Below, piece after piece: positions 1 to 8,638 of a DNA stretch of 64,000 nucleotides (within the stretch, counting starts at the first letter, position 1; the number at the start of each line of letters is the position of its first letter). The notes beneath the pieces were generated by a model that was not told the origin of the DNA, searched no databases, and worked only from the letters and a program-made list of their open reading frames with translations. Source of the DNA: Gordonia amicalis NBRC 100051 = JCM 11271 (lineage in GTDB: Bacteria; Actinomycetota; Actinomycetes; Mycobacteriales; Mycobacteriaceae); contig NZ_BANS01000030.1 of the NCBI RefSeq assembly GCF_000332995.1, forward strand, positions 17,126 to 81,125, read 5' to 3'. Made by a program: the position numbers and the translations under genes.

Positions 1-1651
1 CGTCGAGCGCGGCGTCGAGCTCTTCCCGGCTGGTGACGACCCCACCCGCTTCGGCGTAACTCTCGGCGGCCAGGGTCGTGGCCCGGCGCCAGAGTGCCGC
101 AAGGTCTTTGGCCCCCAACCGCCAGCGGGCACCGGTGAGGAGCCGCATCACCGCGGTGCCGGCCATCGGGTCGGCCATCACGCGCAGGGTCGCGACGATG
201 TCCTGGATCTCCGGGACGTGCAGCAGTCCGCCGATGCCGACGACCTCGGTGGGGATGCCGCGGCTCTCCAGCTCGGCGGCCAGCGGTGCGGAATCCTCGT
301 TGCGCCGCACCAGGATCGCCGTGGTCGGCGGTGCCTCGCCGGCGGTCTCGGCCGCCCGGTAGCGCGTCTCGATCTCGTCGGCGATCCAGTTCCGTTCGTC
401 GATGACCGTCTCGGTGAGAGCGAGGGTCGCGGTGCCGCGCGGGGCGTCGGGCCGGGGCCGCAGGATGGAGACCGGGATGCCGCGGCGGCGGAGTTCCTCG
501 GAGATCTGGTTGGCCAGGCGAAGGCCCTGGGCGGCATTGCGCCAGCTGGTGAGGAGTTCGCGGCGCTCGGCGGGCGTGCCGTCGGGGCGCGGGAAGTCCC
601 GGGCGAACCGCGGCAGATTCGCCGCGGAGGCGCCGCGCCACCCGTAGATCGACTGGATCGGATCGCCGACCGCGGTGACGGCGACGGCATCGCGCGACGG
701 ATCGTGGCCGCCGAACAGGGTCGAGAGCAGCACGCGCTGCGAGTGCCCGGTGTCCTGGTACTCGTCGAGGAGGACCGCCCGGAACGCCGTGCGCTCAGCG
801 GCCACGACCTCCGGATTGGACACGACGAGCCGTGCGGCGAGCGACATCTGGCTGCCGAAGTCCAGTGCGGACTGAACCCGCATCGTCTCGCCGAGGGCGA
901 TGACCATCGGGATCAGTTCGCGCCGTTCGTCGATCACCTCCTGGACCTTCAGCAGCGCCTGCGTCGGCTTGTCGCGTTGCTTCGGCCCCTTCGGCAGGGT
1001 GTCGATGAGCTCGTACAGCTTCGAGCCCGCCTCGGCGAGATCGTCGATGTCGACGAGATGTTCGGACATCTCGCCGTACAGCTTGAGGACGGATTCGGTG
1101 ACGGAGGCCGGAACCTTCTTGGTGTTCAGTTCCCCCGGCCACGACGACACGAGCGAGAACGCGAGCTGCCAGAGTTCGGTCTCGGTGAGCAGCGTCGACG
1201 ACGGTTCGACGGGCAGGAGCAGGCCGTAGTCGGCGATCAGCCGGCCGGCGTACGCGTGATAGGTGCTGACCTCCGGGTCCGCACCGCGCAGGCGCGCGGC
1301 CAGCGAGCCGTCCGGGTCCCAGGTCCGCAATGCCGGTGCACCCGACAGCATCGACAGCCGGCGGCGGATGCGCGCACCGAGTTCACTGGCGGCCTTGCGG
1401 GTGAATGTGAGTCCCAGGATCTCGTCGGGCGCCACCACCTGGTTGGCGACGAGCCACACCACGCGCGACGCCATCGTCTCGGTCTTGCCCGCACCGGCAC
1501 CGGCGACGACGAGCATCGGTTCGACCGGCGCCTCGATCACCGCGACCTGTTCCGGGGTCGGGTCCGGGAGGCCGAGCGCCGCAGCCAGCGACTTCGCGCC
1601 GATCATCGCCCGGCCGGTCGCGAGTCCACCGGTCTGGGTTCCGCTAGTCAT
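1..1651 (-). CDS. adnB: AdnB-like ATP-dependent DNA helicase/nuclease subunit (C-terminal part beyond window)
   Basis: This is a UvrD/Rep-type superfamily 1 helicase, read on the minus strand from ATG at 1651 and still open at base 1, so only about 550 N-terminal residues are present. Walker A (AGAGAGKT) lies at residues 50-57. A DEYQDTGHS motif II falls near 770 and a GDPIQSIYGWRGA motif follows. In the family, AdnB pairs with AdnA as the double-strand break-resecting helicase-nuclease of mycobacteria. The start codon overlaps the end of adnA (ATGACTAG, 1651-1644), so the two are translationally coupled. Order adnA-adnB matches Rv3202c-Rv3201c. The C-terminal nuclease domain cannot be checked because it lies outside the window. 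Confidence 0.88.
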   Translation of the reverse strand, partial: MTSGTQTGGLATGRAMIGAKSLAAALGLPDPTPEQVAVIEAPVEPMLVVAGAGAGKTETMASRVVWLVANQVVAPDEILGLTFTRKAASELGARIRRRLSMLSGAPALRTWDPDGSLAARLRGADPEVSTYHAYAGRLIADYGLLLPVEPSSTLLTETELWQLAFSLVSSWPGELNTKKVPASVTESVLKLYGEMSEHLVDIDDLAEAGSKLYELIDTLPKGPKQRDKPTQALLKVQEVIDERRELIPMVIALGETMRVQSALDFGSQMSLAARLVVSNPEVVAAERTAFRAVLLDEYQDTGHSQRVLLSTLFGGHDPSRDAVAVTAVGDPIQSIYGWRGASAANLPRFARDFPRPDGTPAERRELLTSWRNAAQGLRLANQISEELRRRGIPVSILRPRPDAPRGTATLALTETVIDERNWIADEIETRYRAAETAGEAPPTTAILVRRNEDSAPLAAELESRGIPTEVVGIGGLLHVPEIQDIVATLRVMADPMAGTAVMRLLTGARWRLGAKDLAALWRRATTLAAESYAEAGGVVTSREELDAALD

Positions 1652-4600
1652 CGGTCACCGCCTTTCCGGGGATCTTCGCGGGGCAGCTGGTCGAGAGGTT
1701 GCAGTGCACGCAGCCCGGGTTGGGCGTCGCGGTGAAGGTCGGGCCGATGCTGGCCCGAGCGGCCCGGCGCACGACGCCGATCCACTCGTCGAGCAGCTCC
1801 GGCGTCAGCGGTGACTGAACGCGTTCGGCCGCACCGGAATTACGGTTCGCGGTGGACACGTACACCAGACGCGCCCCGCCGGGTGCGACATCGCCGAACT
1901 GCGGCACTCCCCCGTGGGCCAGCGCGACCTGGTAGGCGGCCATCTGGGCGTGTTCGTCGGCGTCGGCCTTGGTGATCGGGGTCTTCGACGTCTTGACGTC
2001 GACCACCACCGGGCGGCCGGCCGAATCGGTCTCGAGGCGGTCGACCCGGCCGCGCAGCCGCACGTCGGGGGCGTCCTCCTCGCCGGGTTCGCCGGTGGGA
2101 CCACCGGGAATGGTCGCGTCGACGGGCAATTCGACGCCCACCTCGTCGAGGTCGGCCCGCGAGATCCGCAGCCAGTCGCGGAAATGGCCGAGCATGTTCT
2201 CGGCACGCTCGAGTTCCCGCGCCGAATACCAGCCCGCACCCGTGTCGACCCGGTCCCAGATCCCGCGTAGCGCCGCGGTCACCTCGGCCGGATCCAGCTG
2301 TCCCGCGACGGCCTGCACCAGCGTGTGCACCAGGCTGCCGGTGAGCGCCGGTGTCCCGTCGCCGTCTCGGCCGCCGTTGCGTTCCAGCACCCAGCGCAAC
2401 GAACAGCGGTTCAGCGCTTCGACATTCGACGGCGACAGCACGACTGGTCCGTTGTCCGGTGTCCACAGCGGCGCGTCGGTGCTGGGTGCGGCGAGCCCGA
2501 ACCAGTCGCGCGGATGGGCACCCGGGATGTCGGAGTCGGCGAGCACGGCGAGCAGGCGGGCGGCCGCGCGCGTCCGCTCATCCGGTTCGGGTTCGTGCGC
2601 ACCGGCCATCACCACCGACCGCAGCGTGGCGACCAGCGACGGCAGCGACAGCACGCGGTCGACGCCCGGGTCGAGCTGGAGTTCGGCCTGCGGCGCCTCC
2701 TCGTCGGGATCGTCCACGAGGTCGGCCAGTTCGGTGAGAAAGCGAGACGGCGAGGCGTCGCCGCTGCCGTCCTCCACGGCCGTCACCAGCAGCCTGCTGC
2801 GCGCACGCGTGCACGCGACCAGGAACAGCCGCCGCTCGTCGGCCAGGGCCGTGGCGCCACGGGCGACGGTGTCGACCGCGCCGGCGTCCATACCGTCGAG
2901 GATGTCGACCAGCGCGCCGGTGGAGAGCACGCCGCCCCGGCTGCGCAGCGACGGCCACAGACCGTCCTGGACACCGGCCACCGCGACGACCTCCCACTCC
3001 CGGCCCACCGCGGCGTGCGTGGACAGTACGGTCACCGATTCGGTTGCCGCTGTGGCGGTTCGGCTGTCGCGCGGGATCTGCAGCTGAGAGAGGTAGTGGA
3101 CGAACCCGGCCGGTCCGGCGGCGGGCAGCGTGTCGGCGAAGTTGGCGGCCGCCTCGAACATCGCCATCACCGCGTCGAGGTCGCGGTCGGCCTGCTCCCC
3201 GGCCGGACCGCCGCGGACCGCCGACGCCGCCCAGCGCCGCTCCAGACCGGTGGCCTGCCATGCGGCCCACAGCGTCTCCTCGACGCCACGGCCGGCATCG
3301 TGGGCCCGCTGTCCGGCCGCCACGACGTCGAGCACTCGTGCCAGTGGGGCGGCCTCGGTCTCGGTGAGGGCGCGCCGGTACCGTGCGCCGAGTTCGGGGT
3401 CGAGGAGGGCGCGGGTGAGCGAGGTCAGCGACTCCGGTTGTGCCGTCGGGTCGCTCTTCTCGTCGAGGCGTCGGATGCCGCGCCGCAGACGCCGCATCGC
3501 GCCGGGGTCGGCGGCACCGACCGGACCCGACAGCAGTGCCAGGGTGTCCTCGGTGGTGAACAGCTCGAACTCCGGGATCGCCTCACCACGTGCCGTCGGG
3601 TCCTCGCGCCGGGCGGCCACCACCCGCAGCACCAGCATCAGCGCGATCACCGCGCGCTGCCGGTGCAGCGGCAGATCGCTCGCCGGTGTCGTGACCGGGA
3701 CACCGGCCGACCGGAACGCGCGTCGGAGCGGCGGCAACGCCAGCGACACCGACCGCACGATCACCGCCATCTGCGACCACGGGACGCCGTCGAACAGATG
3801 CGCCCGCCGGAGCAGATCGGCGATCGCGGTGGCCTCCTTGGCCGTCGAACCGTAGACGCGTACCGCGGCGACGTCGCGCGGCACGTCGGCATCACCCTCG
3901 GCCCGAACCGGCTCCGGGTACGCGTGGGGGCGCGCACCGGGAAGCCGCGCGGCGATCGCACGCCCCAGGCGAGCGAGGTCGGGGTGGGAGCGGAAGTCGT
4001 GTTCGAGGACGATGTCACGGTCGGAGCCCGGGTCGGCGAGCTCGTCGGCGAAACGCGGACTGGCTCCGCGGAAACCGAAGACCGACTGATCGGTGTCGGC
4101 CGCGATGATCGTCGAGGTGGTGCCGGTGCCGACCAGCCGGATCAGCTGTGCTGCCTGGGGATCCAGATGCTGCGCATCGTCGACGAGAAGGTGGCGGATG
4201 CGGCGGCGTTCACCGCTCAGCAGTTCCGGGTCGGTGGCGAAGGCCGACAACGCCGAACCGATCAGCTCGGCCGCGTCGACGGCTGGCGCCGATGCACCGG
4301 GGGTCTCGAGTCCGACTGCGCCGCGCAGCAGCATGTTCTGCTCGTACTGGGCGTAGGCGCGGGCCGCGGCGGTCCACTCGGGGCGTTTGTGTTCACGGCC
4401 AAGCGCCGCGAGTTCCTCCGGTCCGACGCCGCGTTCGGCGGCCCGCATCATCAGGTCACGCAGGGCCTGCGCGAAACCGTCCGTTCCCAGGGCCGGCCGT
4501 AGATGCGCGGGCCAGTACTCCGCCCCGTCCTCGATGTCGCCGGCGAGCAGCTCACGCAGCACGACGTCCTGCTCCGAGCCGGTGATGAGCCGCGGGGGCG

Positions 4601-5051
4601 GGTTGCCGTGCGCGCTCGCCTGCAGGCGCAGGATCGCGAAGGCATAGGAGTGCACGGTGCGGACGAGGGGTTCGCGGAGCGCACCGCCCAGCACGCGCCG
4701 CCCGGCCGCGTTGGCCGAGAGCACGCGCCGGGTGATCTCCTCACGCAGCGCAACCGCCGCACGACGACTCGACGCCAGGACGAGCACCGATTCCGGATCT
4801 GTCGCGGGGTCGAGCAGGCGCGCGACGGCGGCGTCGACGATCAGTGCCGTCTTGCCGCTGCCGGGTCCGCCGTGGACCCGGATCGGCCGCCAGGCCTGCT
4901 GTTCCGCGCTGCCCGGATTGCTCGCGCCTGGGTCGATGACCTGCGCGATCACCGCCGGCCACGTCCGGGGACGGTCCGCCGCCTCGGGAGCCGCGACGAG
5001 TCGTGCGCGCAGGGCGCTGCGTGGCGCCGTGGTGCCCGGTTTCCGACTCAT
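1644..5051 (-). CDS. adnA: AdnA-like ATP-dependent helicase/nuclease subunit
   Basis: The protein has about 1135 residues from the ATG at 5051; an ATG at 5060 is also possible. A GGAG sequence sits just before 5051. The N-terminal helicase has a Walker A (GGPGSGKT, residues 61-68) and a VDDAQHLD motif II. The C-terminal RecB-family nuclease shows GRVDR and VVDVKTSK motifs. Its Fe-S cluster cysteines are one in LNRCSLRWV and three in CVHCNLSTSC near the C terminus. In mycobacteria AdnA is the partner of AdnB in resecting broken DNA ends. It is slightly longer than the M. tuberculosis protein as I remember it. The divergent neighbour is a hydrolase gene, as at Rv3202c/Rv3203. Confidence 0.9.
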   Translation of the reverse strand: MSRKPGTTAPRSALRARLVAAPEAADRPRTWPAVIAQVIDPGASNPGSAEQQAWRPIRVHGGPGSGKTALIVDAAVARLLDPATDPESVLVLASSRRAAVALREEITRRVLSANAAGRRVLGGALREPLVRTVHSYAFAILRLQASAHGNPPPRLITGSEQDVVLRELLAGDIEDGAEYWPAHLRPALGTDGFAQALRDLMMRAAERGVGPEELAALGREHKRPEWTAAARAYAQYEQNMLLRGAVGLETPGASAPAVDAAELIGSALSAFATDPELLSGERRRIRHLLVDDAQHLDPQAAQLIRLVGTGTTSTIIAADTDQSVFGFRGASPRFADELADPGSDRDIVLEHDFRSHPDLARLGRAIAARLPGARPHAYPEPVRAEGDADVPRDVAAVRVYGSTAKEATAIADLLRRAHLFDGVPWSQMAVIVRSVSLALPPLRRAFRSAGVPVTTPASDLPLHRQRAVIALMLVLRVVAARREDPTARGEAIPEFELFTTEDTLALLSGPVGAADPGAMRRLRRGIRRLDEKSDPTAQPESLTSLTRALLDPELGARYRRALTETEAAPLARVLDVVAAGQRAHDAGRGVEETLWAAWQATGLERRWAASAVRGGPAGEQADRDLDAVMAMFEAAANFADTLPAAGPAGFVHYLSQLQIPRDSRTATAATESVTVLSTHAAVGREWEVVAVAGVQDGLWPSLRSRGGVLSTGALVDILDGMDAGAVDTVARGATALADERRLFLVACTRARSRLLVTAVEDGSGDASPSRFLTELADLVDDPDEEAPQAELQLDPGVDRVLSLPSLVATLRSVVMAGAHEPEPDERTRAAARLLAVLADSDIPGAHPRDWFGLAAPSTDAPLWTPDNGPVVLSPSNVEALNRCSLRWVLERNGGRDGDGTPALTGSLVHTLVQAVAGQLDPAEVTAALRGIWDRVDTGAGWYSARELERAENMLGHFRDWLRISRADLDEVGVELPVDATIPGGPTGEPGEEDAPDVRLRGRVDRLETDSAGRPVVVDVKTSKTPITKADADEHAQMAAYQVALAHGGVPQFGDVAPGGARLVYVSTANRNSGAAERVQSPLTPELLDEWIGVVRRAARASIGPTFTATPNPGCVHCNLSTSCPAKIPGKAVTDD

Positions 5052-5150
5052 GGGCTCCATCGAATCATGTGCCACCGACGCCCCCGTCGGCCCCGAGGTG
5101 TCACGCGGGTGGGTCGGGCTCCGGCCCCGCGCATACGGCAGGATGGACGG

Positions 5151-5939
5151 GTGACAGCTCTCAACACGTATGTCTTCGGCGGCGGCTCGGCGGAGAGCAC
5201 CGCGACGGTTCTCGCGATCCACGGGCTCACCGGTCACGGTCGCCGGTGGGAGCCCCTGGCCCGGCACCTGGGTGGCGTCCGCATCGTCGCACCCGATCTC
5301 ATCGGCCACGGTCGCTCACCGTGGCGTCCGCCGTGGAGCATCGAGCACCACGTACGTGCACTGTCGGCGGTCCTCGACGAACACGTCCCCGACGGTCGTC
5401 CGATCGTCGTCGCGGGTCACTCGTTCGGCGGTGCGCTCGCCCTGCACCTGGCGAATCGCCGACCCGATGCGGTCAAGGGGCTCGTCCTCCTCGATCCCGC
5501 GCAGGGCCTCGACCCCGAGTTCGCGCTCCAGGTCGCCACCGACAGTCTGGACAACTGGGACTACGCGAACGTCGACGCCGCGCGCACTGCCAAGAAGTCC
5601 GAGGGCTGGGCGGATGTTCCCGACGACATCATGGAGGCCGAGCTCACCGAGCACCTGATCCCCCGCCCGCACGGCCGGGTGGGCTGGCGGGTCAGCGCCC
5701 CGGCGGCCGCCGCGTCGTGGAGTGAAATGGCCAGGCCCGCAGTACTTCCGCCGCCGGGCGTGCCGACGCACATCGTCGTCGCCGACCAGGTGCAGCCGCC
5801 GTTCGTCCGACCCGCGTTCCTGGAGGCCTGCGCGAGCGAACGCGGTGGCGACGTCACGGTGCACCACGCCGACTGCGCGCACATGGTGCCGTTCCTCGAA
5901 CCGGAACTGACCGCGACCCTGATCCGCTCACTGCTCTGA
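5151..5939 (+). CDS. Alpha/beta hydrolase (LipV-like)
   Basis: This is an alpha/beta-hydrolase fold protein of 262 residues. The nucleophile elbow is GHSFGG (about residues 85-90). An early HGLTGHGRRW segment forms the oxyanion-hole region, and the catalytic His is probably in CAHMVPF near the C terminus. The start is a GTG at 5151, about 100 bp from the divergent adnA start. Position next to adnA matches lipV (Rv3203) of M. tuberculosis, a putative lipase or esterase. The substrate cannot be told from the sequence. No signal peptide is visible, so it is likely cytoplasmic. The next gene starts 12 bp downstream and probably shares its transcript. Confidence 0.85.
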   Translation: MTALNTYVFGGGSAESTATVLAIHGLTGHGRRWEPLARHLGGVRIVAPDLIGHGRSPWRPPWSIEHHVRALSAVLDEHVPDGRPIVVAGHSFGGALALHLANRRPDAVKGLVLLDPAQGLDPEFALQVATDSLDNWDYANVDAARTAKKSEGWADVPDDIMEAELTEHLIPRPHGRVGWRVSAPAAAASWSEMARPAVLPPPGVPTHIVVADQVQPPFVRPAFLEACASERGGDVTVHHADCAHMVPFLEPELTATLIRSLL

Positions 5940-5951
5940 GGGCCTGCGCCG

Positions 5952-6251
5952 ATGGCTGCGATCACCGAGGAGCAGGTGGAGACCGTCCGCGCGCTGGTCG
6001 CGGCCATCCCGGTCGGGCAGGTGAGCACCTACGGCGACCTCGCCGGCGCGGCCGGACTGTCCAGCGCGCGGATCGTCGGCTGGATCATGCGCACCGACAC
6101 CGCCGACCTGCCGTGGCACCGGGTCGTTCCCGCGAGCGGTCGTCCCGCACCGCATCTCGCCACACGTCAGCTGGAACGACTTGCCACGGAGGGCGTTCCG
6201 ATCGACGACGGACGGATCCGGTTGCGCGAGTGCCGGTGGGAGATCCCCTGA
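5952..6251 (+). CDS. MGMT-family alkyltransferase-like protein (ATL type)
   Basis: A 99-residue protein with only the DNA-binding half of O6-alkylguanine-DNA alkyltransferase. The active-site motif, normally PCHRV, reads PWHRV here, so the acceptor cysteine is replaced by tryptophan. That is the hallmark of alkyltransferase-like proteins, which bind and flip O6-alkylguanine and hand the lesion to nucleotide excision repair rather than repairing it directly. The GQVSTYGDLA segment and the helix after it fit the HTH. It ends 4 bp before the stop of the convergent cbiX gene. Position matches Rv3204. Confidence 0.85.
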   Translation: MAAITEEQVETVRALVAAIPVGQVSTYGDLAGAAGLSSARIVGWIMRTDTADLPWHRVVPASGRPAPHLATRQLERLATEGVPIDDGRIRLRECRWEIP

Positions 6252-6255
6252 CCCG

Positions 6256-6987
6256 TCAGGCCGGGGTGCGCCGATACGGGCTGATCGCCGCACGCATGCG
6301 CGTGACGATGAGGTCGACGATCCGCGGGTCGGGGCCGAGAGGTGCGGCCACCGCGTCGGCGCCGTAGGTCTCCAGACGCTGGTGGAAGAGTCCCGGCGCG
6401 AGCAGGTAGCTCGCGATCACCACGCGGCGACCCGTGCGGCGCGCACATGCGACCGCCTCCGGCACCGACGGCTGCGCAGTGGCGATGAATCCGACCTCCA
6501 CTCGCCCACCGATCAGCGATTCCAGTTGCCGCGCAGCCAGATACACCTGCCCGCAGGCACTGGAGTCCGACGATCCGGCAGCCGCGAGGACCACCGCGTC
6601 GCCCGGCTCCCAACCGGCCTCGGCCAGCCGCAGGCGGGCCACCGCCGCGATCGACGGGTCCGGGCCGAGCGCGCGGGTCACCACGGTGTCGGACCGGCCC
6701 GCCAGCGCGACGTGTTCGGGGATGTCCTTGCGGACGTGGTAACCCGACGCCAGAAAGGCCGGCACCAGCACGGCCGGACGGTCGAGGTCGGCGATCACCT
6801 CACTGGGCGTGGGTCCGAGTACGTCGACGAACGCGGTGCGGGTCACACCGATCCGCGCGCTGACGGCCTCGGCGATCTCGGCGATGACGTTGACGCCGTG
6901 CGGATTACGGGTGCCATGGGCGACCAGCACCGGACTGACGTCGCGCAGGCGGTCGCCGTGCGGGAGCCGTACGTGGTTGTCTCGCAT
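6256..6987 (-). CDS. Sirohydrochlorin chelatase family protein (CbiX/SirB-like)
   Basis: A 243-residue protein with two CbiX-like repeats. The motif LVAHGTRNP near the N terminus carries the metal-binding His, and a second half begins around VEVGFIATAQPSVPEA. The family inserts Fe2+ (or Co2+) into sirohydrochlorin. Here the product would be siroheme, the cofactor of NirB in the same operon. I prefer the ATG at 6987, which follows a strong GGGGAG at a 5-base spacing. An ATG at 7011 overlapping the upstream stop (ATGA) is the alternative. It is the last gene of narK-nirB-nirD-hemD-cbiX, as with Rv0259c in mycobacteria. Confidence 0.85.
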   Translation of the reverse strand: MRDNHVRLPHGDRLRDVSPVLVAHGTRNPHGVNVIAEIAEAVSARIGVTRTAFVDVLGPTPSEVIADLDRPAVLVPAFLASGYHVRKDIPEHVALAGRSDTVVTRALGPDPSIAAVARLRLAEAGWEPGDAVVLAAAGSSDSSACGQVYLAARQLESLIGGRVEVGFIATAQPSVPEAVACARRTGRRVVIASYLLAPGLFHQRLETYGADAVAAPLGPDPRIVDLIVTRMRAAISPYRRTPA

Positions 6988-7007
6988 GTGTTCTCCCCAG
7001 GATGTGT

Positions 7008-8213
7008 TCATTCGTCTTCGGCGTCGTACTCGAGGTCGACGGCCAGGCGGTAACCGCGTTTCACGACGGTCTGGACCATCTTCGAATCCCCCAGTGCCGC
7101 ACGGAGTCGCGCGACCGCGACCTCGACGGCGTGGGTGTCGGAGCTGTCGCCGGGCAGCACAGCGAGCATCTCCTGCCGAGACACCACCCGCCCGGGATTG
7201 CGCGCGAGCAGTTTCAGGAGCAGCAGGCCCGTCGCCGACAGGTCTTTCAGTTCGCCGTCGACGACGACGGCCTGCCCGCGGATCGCGGTGTCGTGTCCGG
7301 CGACACGCAGCACGTGGGTGCGGCGCGGGAGTTCGTCGGTGATCAGGCGCGCGAGCGCACCGAGCCGGAACCGGCGCGGATACGTCGTCGGGATCTGCAG
7401 CGCCTCCAGTGGACTGGCCGTCACCGATCCAACACACATCACCGGCACCGCGGTACGCAACGCGTGGACGAACTGCTGCAGCTTCCCGAGTTCCTTGGCG
7501 CGGGTCAGGATCGACGCCGCGGCCGGCGCACTGGTGAAGGTGATCGCGTCGAGGTCGCCGCGCAGCACCGAGGCGATCATCTTGTCGATGCGCGCCACAT
7601 CCGGATGCATGTTCCAGCGGTAGACCGGGATCGGTACGACCTCGGCCCCTGCGGCGCGCAGGACGGTGCAGAAGTCCGGCAGCGGTTCCCACTCGCTCGT
7701 CGCGCCGTGGAGCTGCACGGCGATCCGCACACCTTCGACGCCCTCGGCGAGCAGGTGATCGAGCACCTCCGAGGAGGATTCGCTCTCCGGCGACCACTCC
7801 TCCCGGAGTCCCGCGGCGCGGATCGCTCCCTTTGCCTTGGGGCCGCGCGCGATCAACCGGCTCTGCGACAGCGAATGCAGCACGTCCTCGGCCCTGCCCC
7901 AGCCGTCGGCCGCCTCGATCCAGCCCCGGAACCCGATACCGGTCGTTGCGACCATGATCTGCGGCGGCGAGACGATGATCTCCTCGGTCACCCGCTCGAG
8001 TTCGGTGTCGTCGACCAGTGGCAGGATGCGGATGGTCGGCGCCTGCACGACCCGCGCACCTCGTCGTTCCAGCAGCGCGGCGAACTCCTCGGCCCGGCGG
8101 GCGGCGGTGATACCGATGGTGAATCCGGTCAGTGGCAAGGGGTCGGCGGGCAACGGGTCGGCGGGCAACGGGTCGTTGTCGGTCGAGTCACCGGGATGAT
8201 TGATGGCGTTCAC
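7008..8213 (-). CDS. Uroporphyrinogen-III synthase domain fused to an OmpR-type winged-helix domain
   Basis: 401 residues, two domains. Residues of about 30-290 form a HemD-like uroporphyrinogen-III synthase domain, with conserved-type segments such as GITAARRAEEF and TFTSAPAAASIL. Residues of about 300-395 form a winged-helix DNA-binding domain with the RxxMLAVLPGDSSDTHAVEVAVARLR helix pattern seen in OmpR/PhoB C-terminal domains. Homologues such as Rv0260c sit beside nitrite reductase genes, so it may both serve siroheme synthesis and regulate the operon. The start is GTG at 8213, overlapping the nirD stop (GTGA). Near the N terminus a 15-bp unit is repeated and encodes PADPL PADPL. Confidence 0.85.
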   Translation of the reverse strand: MNAINHPGDSTDNDPLPADPLPADPLPLTGFTIGITAARRAEEFAALLERRGARVVQAPTIRILPLVDDTELERVTEEIIVSPPQIMVATTGIGFRGWIEAADGWGRAEDVLHSLSQSRLIARGPKAKGAIRAAGLREEWSPESESSSEVLDHLLAEGVEGVRIAVQLHGATSEWEPLPDFCTVLRAAGAEVVPIPVYRWNMHPDVARIDKMIASVLRGDLDAITFTSAPAAASILTRAKELGKLQQFVHALRTAVPVMCVGSVTASPLEALQIPTTYPRRFRLGALARLITDELPRRTHVLRVAGHDTAIRGQAVVVDGELKDLSATGLLLLKLLARNPGRVVSRQEMLAVLPGDSSDTHAVEVAVARLRAALGDSKMVQTVVKRGYRLAVDLEYDAEDE

Positions 8214-8638
8214 GCGGGAAAGAACACCTCGACGGTCCGCTCGACGACGCGTACTCCGTAGCTCGGCACGGAGACGGACTCGTCGTCCAGGCAGACACCG
8301 GTCCGCAGCGCGAACACCTGCTTACCGAGCGGCGAGGCCACCGTCGGCTCGCCGGCGCGGTCACCGGTGAGTCCGCGCGAGAGCACCGCGGCGCGGCCGA
8401 ACGGGTCGATGTTGCCGATCGCGTACAGGCGGGAGCGGCCGGGTGCCGCCTCCCGGTCGGTCTCGGCGGCGAGCAGCCGGAACAACGCGGCCTGCTCTCC
8501 GCGAGGACCGAGCACCGCGACCCCGCGTCCGACGATCAGGTCGTCGATCGAACAGGCCCTCACCCAGGTTCCCTCGACCGCGCCGGACCCGTCGACAGCG
8601 AAGGAACTCCGTCCGGTCTCGTCTGGTGCGATGGTCAT
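8210..8638 (-). CDS. nirD: Assimilatory nitrite reductase small subunit
   Basis: A 142-residue NirD of the Rieske-like fold. The usual Rieske CxH and CxxH iron ligands are absent, as is common for NirD, so it is probably structural. The C-terminal part has the PLGKQVFALRTGVCLDDESVSV-type pattern typical of the family, with each stretch matching NirD spacing. The start ATG at 8638 overlaps the nirB stop (ATGA), and its own stop overlaps the next GTG, so nirB, nirD and the hemD fusion are coupled. It acts with NirB in NADH-dependent reduction of nitrite to ammonium in the cytoplasm. Confidence 0.9.
   Translation of the reverse strand: MTIAPDETGRSSFAVDGSGAVEGTWVRACSIDDLIVGRGVAVLGPRGEQAALFRLLAAETDREAAPGRSRLYAIGNIDPFGRAAVLSRGLTGDRAGEPTVASPLGKQVFALRTGVCLDDESVSVPSYGVRVVERTVEVFFPA

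Noticed and set aside
218..1735. Long open frame on the plus strand opposite adnB
   Set aside because: It is the GC-driven antisense shadow of adnB; the minus strand carries helicase motifs and the plus frame has none.
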